Source of the DNA: Planctomycetota bacterium
Lineage (GTDB): Bacteria; Planctomycetota; Phycisphaerae; Phycisphaerales; UBA1924
NCBI GenBank assembly: GCA_017303555.1
Contig: JAFLCN010000002.1
Span: forward strand, 289,752 to 353,751
Direction: 5' to 3'
Length of the DNA stretch: 64,000 nucleotides
The notes beneath the pieces are model-generated. The model was not told the DNA's origin and searched no databases. It was given only the letters and a program-made list of their open reading frames with translations. A program made the position numbers and the translations under genes. Shown piece by piece: positions 48,486 to 56,376 of this stretch (positions are counted from its first letter, which is position 1; each line of letters opens with the position of its first letter).

Positions 48486-48675
48486 AGGCGGAAAGGTTGA
48501 AAGCGGTGGGATGTTGAGTGGGGTTGGCTTGGTGGTAGCGAATTTGGGGGCGAGAGGTGTCGCCGCTTTGCGGTTTTGATGAATGGGGCTGCGCTTTCCT
48601 GACGCCCCAGGCTATTGGCTTTCGCTGCTTCGCAGCTTGAAGGCGAAGGCGCACGAGCGAAGAGTAAAAGCGGAG

Positions 48676-49743
48676 TCACTCTTCCTCGGCTTTCGATTTG
48701 CTGGCGGCCTTCAGGCTTGCTTTGGCATTGGACGCGGCGGTTGCGACCTCTTGCTTCTTCACTTCGGCGGCTGCGCCGAAGCGGCGGGTGAGGCTTTTTG
48801 CGTAGACGGTTGCGGCGATCCATGCTTTGCGCGGAGCGGAGAGATGCACGGGGCGATCGGCGATGATGAGCTTGGGCTTTTTCTCGATCCGATCGAGGAG
48901 CGCGGAGTAGGCGCGGGTGAGGCCGTCGAGGACGGCGTAGCAACTGGGATCGATCATGCCCGCGAGCGGCGCGGATTCGTTGAGATTTCGGCGGGCGTGC
49001 GAGGCGAGTTCGCGCACGGCGGCTTCGCAGCGGACGGGGTCGCGCCATTGGCGGAGGCCGTCGGCGATGAGGCCGCACTTGCCGAGGAGATCGGCGGGGA
49101 AATAGACGCGTTTCGGAGTCCGATCGAAATCGGGGGCGAAATCGCGGAGGACGTTGATGGTCTGGAGTGCGCGGCCGCGGGCTTTGGAGAGCGGCTCGAC
49201 CTCTTCAAAGCGCACGCCTTTCTTCAGGCCCCAGATGCTGATGCACATGAGACCGACGGTGCCGGCGACGCGGTAGCAGTAGTCATCGAACTGCGGAAAG
49301 GAACCGATGGCGAACTCGTTGCCGCCCTTGGTTTCTGGCGAACCCACTTCACGCCGCATTCCTTCGATGAGATCTTCGCACCATTGGGGGCGAATGCCGC
49401 AGGTGCGAACGGTCCATGCGACGGCGGGCCAGATCGTGGTGTCGTCGCCGGCGGGGCAATTGGCGAAGGCTTCGGTGGTGTTTTTGGAAAGGCGATCGAG
49501 CCCTTTGCGTGCGGTTGCGGCGTCGGGCGAATCGTCGGCGAGATCATCGGCGAGGCGGCTCCAGGCGTAGAGCGCGTACATCTCGCCTCGCTTGGCGGGC
49601 GGGGTCATCTTGATGGCGCGGAAGAAGGAGGCGGCACGCTTCTGCGTGATCTCGCGGCAGACTTCCATCGAGCGGCGCACCGGACCGGGAGCGGTCGTTG
49701 TGCGGCTGAGGCGTTCGGGGATGGATTGATCGGGGCGGGGCAC
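48676..49743 (-). CDS. hpnD: Presqualene diphosphate synthase
   Basis: 355 aa. The trans-prenyltransferase head-to-head fold is shown by two Asp-rich motifs: YAWSRLADDLADD (about residues 58-70) and NVLRDFAPDFDRTPKR (about 195-210). Residues KRAASFFRAIKMTPPAKRGE before motif 1 fit HpnD. It condenses two farnesyl diphosphates to presqualene diphosphate. The last 35 residues are a Lys/Ala-rich tail beyond the usual length (about 280-300). It sits between hpnC and hpnE. HpnC and HpnD are similar, and assignment rests on gene order and motif context. Confidence 0.87.
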   Translation of the reverse strand: MPRPDQSIPERLSRTTTAPGPVRRSMEVCREITQKRAASFFRAIKMTPPAKRGEMYALYAWSRLADDLADDSPDAATARKGLDRLSKNTTEAFANCPAGDDTTIWPAVAWTVRTCGIRPQWCEDLIEGMRREVGSPETKGGNEFAIGSFPQFDDYCYRVAGTVGLMCISIWGLKKGVRFEEVEPLSKARGRALQTINVLRDFAPDFDRTPKRVYFPADLLGKCGLIADGLRQWRDPVRCEAAVRELASHARRNLNESAPLAGMIDPSCYAVLDGLTRAYSALLDRIEKKPKLIIADRPVHLSAPRKAWIAATVYAKSLTRRFGAAAEVKKQEVATAASNAKASLKAASKSKAEEE

Positions 49744-49763
49744 GGGGGAGGGTAGTGGAAATT

Positions 49764-49842
49764 GCGGATTTCGGATTTCGGATTTGGGATTGCGGATATC
49801 GGATGTCGGATGCCGGATGTCGGATGTCGGATGTCGGATGTT
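49764..49842. repeat. Heptamer tandem repeat inside the hpn cluster
   Basis: CGGATTT-like units pass into at least five CGGATGT/CGGATGC units with a 7-bp period between hpnC and hpnD. No spacers, so not a CRISPR. Confidence 0.85.
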
Positions 49843-49847
49843 TGGAA

Positions 49848-50783
49848 TTATGAATGCCAGCGACGGAGGGCTCGCAAGGTGAGCGCTTGGGTGATGAGAA
49901 TTAGTTTGTCGAGCTTGGAGAGTTTGGGGCGGTGCCAGAGGGTGGTGCAGCCGGTGCGGAGGATGAGGTTGAGGGTGTTGCGGCCGCCGTGGAAGAAGAG
50001 GTAGACGGCGGGGCCGAGGCGGCGCGAGAGTTGGTTGATGAGAGGCTCGCCTTCGGCGAAGAGCAGGTCGGTGCGCTCGACGAGTTGGCGCATGGCGAGG
50101 ATGTAGGGAAGGCGAGCCTGTGGATCGCGTGGGCGGTTCATCCAGTCGCGGAGCTCGGCTTCGGAGTGCTTGAAATCGTGGAAGGGTATGTAAATGCGGT
50201 CGCGCTCGATGAGGTCGCGGCGGACATCCTGCCAGAAGTTGGTGAGTTGGAGGGCGGTGCAGATGTTGTCGGAGAGACGGAAGAGATCGGGATGCTTCTC
50301 TGGCGTGTGGCCATCGAGCATCAGGATGATGCGGCCGACGGGGTTCGCGCTGCGGGTGCAGTAGTCGAGGAGTTGATCCCAGGATTCGTAGCGGGTGATG
50401 CGCTGATCCTGCTCGAAGGCGAGGATGAGGTCTTCGAACGGTGTGAGCGGAAGCGATTTGGCGCGGATGGTGTCGCCGAGCTTTTTGAAGACGGGGTGGT
50501 GCGACGTGCCGGCGGCGCTGAGGCGGAGTTCCTGGCGAGCGAGTTCGAGGAGCGCGAGGGCGCGGTGATGCGCGGTTTCGCCGACGCCCTGGGCATCGGC
50601 AAGATCGTCGATCAGGCGGCAGTAGTCGTAGACGGCGGAGAAATGGGGGCGGAGATCGGCGGGGACGAGCGGACTGAGGACGGAGAAGTTTTCCTGATCG
50701 CTGGAGGCGGCAAACGGCGGGAGGATGAGCGTTTGCGCTCCGGAATCGATGAGGGGCGAGGATGACGGGTCGATTGGATTCAC
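49848..50783 (-). CDS. hpnC: Hydroxysqualene synthase
   Basis: 311 aa from GTG 50783 (VNPIDPSS); the frame upstream crosses the ispH start and has no family residues. Motif 1 is YDYCRLIDDLAD and motif 2 is TNFWQDVRRDLIERDRIYIP, both canonical for the squalene/phytoene synthase family. ENFSVLSPLVPADLRPHFSA at the N-terminus is HpnC-like. It converts presqualene diphosphate to hydroxysqualene. It is the first gene of the hpnC-hpnD-hpnE series and divergent from ispH, whose ATG lies 56 bp away. Confidence 0.88.
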   Translation of the reverse strand: MNPIDPSSSPLIDSGAQTLILPPFAASSDQENFSVLSPLVPADLRPHFSAVYDYCRLIDDLADAQGVGETAHHRALALLELARQELRLSAAGTSHHPVFKKLGDTIRAKSLPLTPFEDLILAFEQDQRITRYESWDQLLDYCTRSANPVGRIILMLDGHTPEKHPDLFRLSDNICTALQLTNFWQDVRRDLIERDRIYIPFHDFKHSEAELRDWMNRPRDPQARLPYILAMRQLVERTDLLFAEGEPLINQLSRRLGPAVYLFFHGGRNTLNLILRTGCTTLWHRPKLSKLDKLILITQALTLRALRRWHS

Positions 50784-50839
50784 CGGTTGGAAGCTACCAT
50801 GAAGTACAGGGGGAAGCGTGTAAGGAAGCGAAAGCGACG

Positions 50840-51877
50840 ATGAAACTGATTCTTGCCAATCCCCGAGGCTTTTGCGCCGGCGTCCAAATGGCTGTGGACG
50901 TGGTGAGCCAGACGATTTCGCTTTTGCCGGGGGAGAAGGTGTATGTCTTTCACGAGATCGTGCACAACCGGCATGTGGTGAACCGGTTCCAGCAGCAGGG
51001 TGTGGTTTTTGTGGAGGATCTGGCCGAGGTGCCTCAGGGGAGCATCCTGGTTTTTTCGGCGCACGGCGTTTCGCCGGAGGTGCGGGAGTATTCGCGCAGC
51101 CGCGGGTTCCAGACGATCGATGCGACGTGTCCGCTGGTGACGAAGGTGCATTCGGAGTGCATCCGGTATGCGAGGCAGGGATACGAGATTCTGCTGGTGG
51201 GGCACGCGAATCACCAGGAAGTTGTGGGGACGCGGGGCGAAGCGCCGGAAGCTGTGACGGTGGTTGAGAGTGCGGAGCAGGTTGCAACGCTCAAGGTGCG
51301 CGACGAGAACAAATTGGTGTATCTGACGCAGACGACGCTCTCGACGGATGATGCGGGAGTCATCATCAGCGCGCTGAAGAAGCGGTTTCCGAATCTGAAG
51401 GAGCCGCCGAGTTCGGATATCTGCTACGCGACGACGAATCGGCAGCACGCGGTGCGGCAGATCGCGCCCGAGTGTGACATCGTGCTGGTAATCGGCTCGA
51501 AGAACTCGTCCAACTCGGTGCGGCTGACGGAGATTTCGCAGAACGTCGGAACGCCGGCGCGGCTGATCGATGATGTGAGCGAGGTGGATTGGAGCTGGTT
51601 CAAGGGCGATGAGACGGTGATGATCACGGCGGGTGCTTCTGCGCCGGAAGATCTGGTGGCGGCGCTGTGCCGCGAGCTGCTGACGCGGTATGGCGGTGAG
51701 CTGGAGCAGCGCGAGATCGTGAACGAGGATGTCGAGTTTGGGCTGCCGCTTTCGCTGAGAAAATTGGGGAAGGCGAAGGGCGTGGACCTGGATGATTCGC
51801 GGATTCGCGTGGGAGCGCCGACGATTACGCGGGCGACGTATGGCGCGGTGGCGTTGACGGTGAGTGCGAGGAAGTAG
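50840..51877 (+). CDS. ispH: 4-hydroxy-3-methylbut-2-enyl diphosphate reductase
   Basis: 345 aa from ATG 50840, with AAGGA about 13 bp upstream. It is the last enzyme of the MEP pathway and makes IPP and DMAPP. The three Fe-S cysteines are in NPRGFCAGV (Cys12), IDATCPLVTKVH and SDICYATTNRQ. GHANHQEVVGTRGE and GSKNSSNSVRL are standard substrate-binding segments. Being divergent from hpnCDE, it places isoprenoid precursor supply next to squalene synthesis; shared regulation from the short gap at 50784-50839 is possible. Confidence 0.96.
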   Translation: MKLILANPRGFCAGVQMAVDVVSQTISLLPGEKVYVFHEIVHNRHVVNRFQQQGVVFVEDLAEVPQGSILVFSAHGVSPEVREYSRSRGFQTIDATCPLVTKVHSECIRYARQGYEILLVGHANHQEVVGTRGEAPEAVTVVESAEQVATLKVRDENKLVYLTQTTLSTDDAGVIISALKKRFPNLKEPPSSDICYATTNRQHAVRQIAPECDIVLVIGSKNSSNSVRLTEISQNVGTPARLIDDVSEVDWSWFKGDETVMITAGASAPEDLVAALCRELLTRYGGELEQREIVNEDVEFGLPLSLRKLGKAKGVDLDDSRIRVGAPTITRATYGAVALTVSARK

Positions 51878-51889
51878 GAGAAGACAGTC

Positions 51890-52091
<202 letters not shown>

Positions 52092-52107
52092 AATCCGCTT
52101 CAGAATC

Positions 52108-53130
52108 TCACGCGGCGATTGAGAACTTCGCATCGGCGGCTTCGAGCAGGGCGGATCGCCAGATCCAGCGCTTGAGAAGCAGGAACTGCTGGAGATGCAT
52201 CTGCAAGAGCGTGTGCTCGTGGTCGCCATCGACGGATGAGCCGGGAATATTCGAGAGTTGCAGGAAGGACTCGCGAATGCGATCGGCGGCGGCGCGTTCG
52301 CGGGCGACGAAGGCTCGCGAGTAGGCGAGTTCGTCGGGCTGGGTGATATCGCGGCCGAAGCAGGCTTTGGCGAAATCGGGGTTCGCGCGGGCGAAGTGCC
52401 AGGCGGCGGTGCCGAGGTGGTGTTCGCGGGTCAGGAGATCCTGCGGCTGATAGAAATGATCGTGCGGGGCGAGGGCCTCTGGCCGGTAGAGGACCGGCAG
52501 GTGAAAGCGGCTCGCGAGACGGAAGCCGAGTTCGATATCGTCGTAGCCGTACAAGTGTGGGCGTGCGAAAAAGCCCCCCACTTCACGGACCTTCGCGAGA
52601 TCTGCGGAGAAGTTGAGGCCGAAGCAGTGACGGAAACCCCAGTCGCGATCGGGATTGTGCGGCTCGCGGTCCATGGCGTCGTAGAAGAAAACGAGCGAGG
52701 TCGAGCGGACAAGGCGATCGAGAAGCGATTCGGGCTCGCGGCGGCAGAAGGGTGATGATCCGACGATGATCGCGTCGGTGCCGCGGGCTTGGAGCGCGGC
52801 ATGGGCTTCGATGTGGGTGCGGAGAAAATTAGGGGCCGGGCGGACATCGTCGTTGAGGCTGATGAGAAGAGTGCCAGCGGCTTGGGCGAGGATCTGGTTG
52901 CGGACGAGGGTGTAGCCCTGCTTCGGGCACGCGACGATGTGGAGCGGGGCTGTGGCGCTGGAGGAATCCCACGTGTGACGGGCCGCGGCCTGGGCGGCGG
53001 CATCGGGGCCGTCGAAGCCGACGATGACCTCGAATTGGGAATGGTTGAGATCCTGCTTCGCGATGCAATCGAGGCAGCGGACGAGTTTGTCGGAGCGGGC
53101 GAACGTGGGGATGAGGACGCTTGCGAGCAT
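52108..53130 (-). CDS. Family 2 glycosyltransferase
   Basis: 340 aa from ATG 53130 (MLASVLIPTFAR); the frame upstream is compositionally odd. GT-A fold motifs: SVLIPTFARSDKLVRCLDCI, VIVGFDGPDA (nucleotide Asp), ISLNDDVRPAPNFL (DXD-like metal site) and GYDDIELGFRLA (catalytic-loop Asp/Glu). A C-terminal helical part of about 100 residues follows. It transfers a sugar from an NDP-sugar to an unknown acceptor. The envelope-polysaccharide genes at 54464-58718 on the other strand fit a cell-surface glycan role. Confidence 0.88.
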   Translation of the reverse strand: MLASVLIPTFARSDKLVRCLDCIAKQDLNHSQFEVIVGFDGPDAAAQAAARHTWDSSSATAPLHIVACPKQGYTLVRNQILAQAAGTLLISLNDDVRPAPNFLRTHIEAHAALQARGTDAIIVGSSPFCRREPESLLDRLVRSTSLVFFYDAMDREPHNPDRDWGFRHCFGLNFSADLAKVREVGGFFARPHLYGYDDIELGFRLASRFHLPVLYRPEALAPHDHFYQPQDLLTREHHLGTAAWHFARANPDFAKACFGRDITQPDELAYSRAFVARERAAADRIRESFLQLSNIPGSSVDGDHEHTLLQMHLQQFLLLKRWIWRSALLEAADAKFSIAA

Positions 53131-53288
53131 GGGTAGGAATATCGGTTGAGGGGCGGGGGCATGTGCAGCGGTGGAGCGCGGGGATTTGGCGGGGCGGGGA
53201 CGTGACGCGCAATGTCTGGAAGCACAAAGACGAAGACACCGCCCGGAGGGGCGGTGCCACGAAGCAAATGCATCCATAACCTCATGTC

Positions 53289-54467
53289 TTGCAGCATCCG
53301 GCCAATCACATCTTTGAGTTCACTCCCGAGACGCTGGGCGCGTGGTGCGAAGCGCGCTCGATGCCGGGGTTTCGCGCGAAGCAGATCCTGGAGTGGGTGT
53401 ACCAGAAGGGGGTGGCGGACCCGGCGCTCATGAGCAATCTGTCGAAGCGGGACCGGGATGTGCTGGGCGCTGAGATGACGTTTTTGTCGGGCGAGACGAT
53501 CCGGCACCAGAGCGCATCGGACGGGACGCAGAAGCTGCTGGTGGAGTGGACGGAATTTGGGGGAAACGGAAAAGCAGAGCGGGTTGATGCCGGAGTTTCC
53601 TTGCCCCTTTTGCGCGATTCATCGCCCACCCCCAACCCCCTCCCACGGGAAGGGGGCTCCGGAGTGGAGCGTCAGACCGAGTGTGTGATGATTCCGACGG
53701 AGGCTCGCAAGACGGCGTGCATCTCGAGTCAGGTGGGTTGTCCGGTCGGGTGCAAGTTCTGTGCGTCGGGAATGGGCGGGCTGGATGGGAATCTCTCGAC
53801 CGGGCGGATCGTCGAGCAGGTGTGGCGGCTTGGACAGCTCAAGGAGGTGGGCAGGATCAGCAACATCGTGTTCATGGGGATGGGCGAACCCCTGAGCAAT
53901 TTCAAGAACGTGACGGGGGCGATCCGGATCATCACGGCGCTTTGGGGGCTCGGGATTTCGGCGCGGAAGGTGACGATTTCAACGGTCGGACTGCCGCAGG
54001 CGATCACCAAGCTGGCAGAAGAGTTTGATCTGCCGGTGACGCTGGCGCTTTCGCTGCATGCGCCGAGCGACTACATCCGGCGGAAATTGATCCCGTGGGC
54101 GGAGTACACGACGATCGCGGACCTGCTGAAGGCGTGCCAGCGGTGGTTTGAGAAGACCGGGCGGGAGATCACGCTGGAGTACACGCTGCTGCGGGACGTG
54201 AACGACCGGCCCAAGCACGCGGAAGAGCTGGCGGAGATCGCGAAAACCATCCGGGCGAATGTCAATTTGATCCGATATAACGAGGTCGAGGGCATCGAAT
54301 TTGAGCGGCCCCGGAACACGGACGTGCTGGAGTTTCAGAAGATTCTGCGGGAACGGAACATCAACGTGCATATTCGCGCGAGCCGCGGCAGAGACATCGC
54401 GGCGGCGTGCGGGCAACTGCGGCACGAGACTGCCGGGAGCGCTTCGGGAGGGGCAACAGGGGCGTGA
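53289..54467 (+). CDS. rlmN: 23S rRNA A2503 / tRNA A37 C2-methyltransferase with an inserted segment
   Basis: 392 aa. A radical-SAM methyl transferase: N-terminal domain FRAKQILEWVYQKGVADPAL, cluster motif CPVGCKFC (Cys151, 155, 158), GMGEPLSNFKNV, SLHAPSDYIRRKLIP and near the C-terminus the methyl-carrying Cys in DIAAACGQLR. Between DGTQKLLVEW and ECVMIPTE lies an extra segment of about 35-40 residues including SPTPNPLPREGG; its DNA is a REP-like palindrome (53624-53661). The frame is kept. GTGA overlap links its stop to the next gene. Confidence 0.94.
   Translation: MQHPANHIFEFTPETLGAWCEARSMPGFRAKQILEWVYQKGVADPALMSNLSKRDRDVLGAEMTFLSGETIRHQSASDGTQKLLVEWTEFGGNGKAERVDAGVSLPLLRDSSPTPNPLPREGGSGVERQTECVMIPTEARKTACISSQVGCPVGCKFCASGMGGLDGNLSTGRIVEQVWRLGQLKEVGRISNIVFMGMGEPLSNFKNVTGAIRIITALWGLGISARKVTISTVGLPQAITKLAEEFDLPVTLALSLHAPSDYIRRKLIPWAEYTTIADLLKACQRWFEKTGREITLEYTLLRDVNDRPKHAEELAEIAKTIRANVNLIRYNEVEGIEFERPRNTDVLEFQKILRERNINVHIRASRGRDIAAACGQLRHETAGSASGGATGA
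53624..53661. repeat. REP-like palindrome inside rlmN
   Basis: CCCACCCCCAACCCCCTCCC then GGGAAGGGGG, the reverse-orientation equivalent of the element at 9851. It encodes SPTPNPLPREGG in the rlmN frame. Confidence 0.85.
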
Positions 54468-55222
54468 CGGGGCTGCTTGCGGAAATCCCCACCTGGGCGG
54501 ACCGGTTTGTGCCGTTCTCGGCAACGCACGGAATTGTGACATTGGCGTTTCTGGTGGGGACGATCGCGCTCTGCCACAGCTTGTCGGAGCTGCGGGACAG
54601 CCCGCGCCGAAGCTTCGAGCTGTTTGCCGGGATGTGGGGATTCGGGTTTGCGGCGCTCTACGCGGCGTGGTGGATGTTCCCGAAGAACTTTGATGTCAAT
54701 CGCTCGCTGCCCCTGCACGTCTGCGACGTGATGTCGTTTCTGTCGCCGATTTCGCTGTTGTCCGGGCGGCGGCGCTACACAACCTTTGCGGTCTTCTTCG
54801 GGCTGGCGTTCTGCACCCAGGCGTTTGTGCGCCCGCTGGCGGGGCCGGGGCCGCTGCACCTGGCGAAGTGGGCGCAGTTCTGGGGGTTCTGGATCACGCA
54901 CGCGGTCGTCGTGTTTGTCGCGGTGTACTGGGTTTGGGTGCGCGGGTATCGGCCCCGGTGGTCGGATTTCAAGCTGGCGAGCATCGTGGCGTGGGTGTAT
55001 GTCGGGATCATCTTCGTGTTCGACGCGGCGACCGGGCTGAACTATGTGTACGTGGGTCGGGGGACGCCGACGGGCGAAACCTTTGCGGATGATCTCGGTC
55101 CGTGGCCGCTCCGAGCGCTGTGGATCGCGCTGATCGGACAGGCGGCGCTGCTTGCTGTGATGCTGCTGCGGTTGTTGCCGGGCGGCGAGAAGCGCCGGAC
55201 GCCAGTAAACTCCCGGGCATGA
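54464..55222 (+). CDS. TIGR02206/YwaF-like membrane protein
   Basis: 252 aa from GTG 54464, overlapping the rlmN stop by four bases (GTGA), with GGGAGG upstream. About six to seven membrane helices. The segment NRSLPLHVCDVMSFLSPISL is the family signature (LPLHLCD). It ends in a basic tail. Function is unknown. Its stop overlaps the next ATG (ATGA), so the operon is tightly coupled. Confidence 0.85.
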   Translation: MTGLLAEIPTWADRFVPFSATHGIVTLAFLVGTIALCHSLSELRDSPRRSFELFAGMWGFGFAALYAAWWMFPKNFDVNRSLPLHVCDVMSFLSPISLLSGRRRYTTFAVFFGLAFCTQAFVRPLAGPGPLHLAKWAQFWGFWITHAVVVFVAVYWVWVRGYRPRWSDFKLASIVAWVYVGIIFVFDAATGLNYVYVGRGTPTGETFADDLGPWPLRALWIALIGQAALLAVMLLRLLPGGEKRRTPVNSRA

Positions 55223-56376
55223 TCGGGCTGTGTTTCGGATTGATTGTCCTGGCGGTGGCGATCAGCGTGCCGCTGTGTGCGGTGTTGATCGCGCTCGGTC
55301 ATCGGCTGAAGACGTTTGATTCGGCGGGCGTCGCGGGGCAGGTGAAGGACCGCTCGAGGCGCGTTCCGAACACGGGGGGTGTTGCGATTTTCTGGGCGAT
55401 CGTGCTGCCGCTGGCGGCTGCGCTGATGGTGGGCAACTTCCAACCGGATTGGCTGCCGAGTGCGGCGGGCGCGAATCTGCCTTATCTGGTGCAGAAGTCG
55501 TGGATGGCGGTGGTGCTGCTTTGCTGTCTGCTGGTGCTGCACGTCATGGGGCTGCTGGACGATCGGAGGCCGCTGCCACCATTGCCGAAGCTTGTGCTGA
55601 TGGTCGCGCCGGCGCTTGCCGCCCCGCTGCTCACGGATACAAGGCTGCTGACGCTGCTCGATCCGTATGTCGGCGGGCCGTGGCTGAGCGTTCTTCTGAC
55701 GGCGGTTTGGTTTCTGGCGATCACCAACGCGATGAACTTTCTCGACAACATGGACGGACTGAGCGCGGGGATCGCGGCGATTGTGTCCTCGTGCCTGTTG
55801 GTTCTGACGATCGACAAGCACCAGTGGCTGCTTGCGGGCTGCTTGTCGCTCGTCATTGGTTCGTGTCTGGGCTTTCTTGTGTTCAACGCTCCGCGAAAGG
55901 GAGGCGCCAAGCTTTTCATGGGCGACGGCGGGAGCCTGGTGATCGGGTTTCTGCTCGCGTTTGTCACGGTTCGGGTGACGTATTACGACCCCGCCAGTGC
56001 GCAATCTTCGAAGGCGCATGCGCTCCTGATGCCGCTGGTGATCCTCGCGGTGCCGCTGTACGACCTGATCGTGGTGACGGCGGTCCGGATCTGGAACGGC
56101 AAGTCTCCGATGGTTGGGGATATGAACCACGCGTCGCACCGATTGGTCCGGCGGGGGTTGACCAGGGCGGGCGCCGTCTATCTGTTGTGGGCGATGACGC
56201 TCGCGACCGGGATCGCGGGCTTGGCGCTCGCGCGGGCGGACGGCGTCGCGGCGGCGCTGATCGGCGCGGCGGTGCTCGTCTTGCTCGGAGTGCTGGCGGC
56301 GTTCGAGTATGCCGCTCCGGCTCCCGGAGCGCCGGCCGCGGCCGGTGCAACAGGAGAAGGCGAGCGTGCAACGTGA
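55219..56376 (+). CDS. MraY/WecA-like polyprenyl-phosphate sugar-1-phosphate transferase
   Basis: 385 aa from ATG 55219. About ten membrane helices. Family motifs: RVPNTGGVAIF, VMGLLDDRRPLPP (Asp pair for Mg), NAMNFLDNMDGLSAG, FMGDGGSLVIGF and MNHASHRLVRRG (the cytoplasmic His-rich loop). It links a sugar phosphate to a polyprenyl carrier at the start of a surface glycan; WecA-like rather than MraY, since it lies away from cell-wall genes. The Ala/Gly-rich tail overlaps the next gene by four bases. Confidence 0.9.
   Translation: MIGLCFGLIVLAVAISVPLCAVLIALGHRLKTFDSAGVAGQVKDRSRRVPNTGGVAIFWAIVLPLAAALMVGNFQPDWLPSAAGANLPYLVQKSWMAVVLLCCLLVLHVMGLLDDRRPLPPLPKLVLMVAPALAAPLLTDTRLLTLLDPYVGGPWLSVLLTAVWFLAITNAMNFLDNMDGLSAGIAAIVSSCLLVLTIDKHQWLLAGCLSLVIGSCLGFLVFNAPRKGGAKLFMGDGGSLVIGFLLAFVTVRVTYYDPASAQSSKAHALLMPLVILAVPLYDLIVVTAVRIWNGKSPMVGDMNHASHRLVRRGLTRAGAVYLLWAMTLATGIAGLALARADGVAAALIGAAVLVLLGVLAAFEYAAPAPGAPAAAGATGEGERAT

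Noticed and set aside
49764..49842. CRISPR-like array
   Set aside because: The repeats are contiguous 7-mers without spacers and no cas gene is near.
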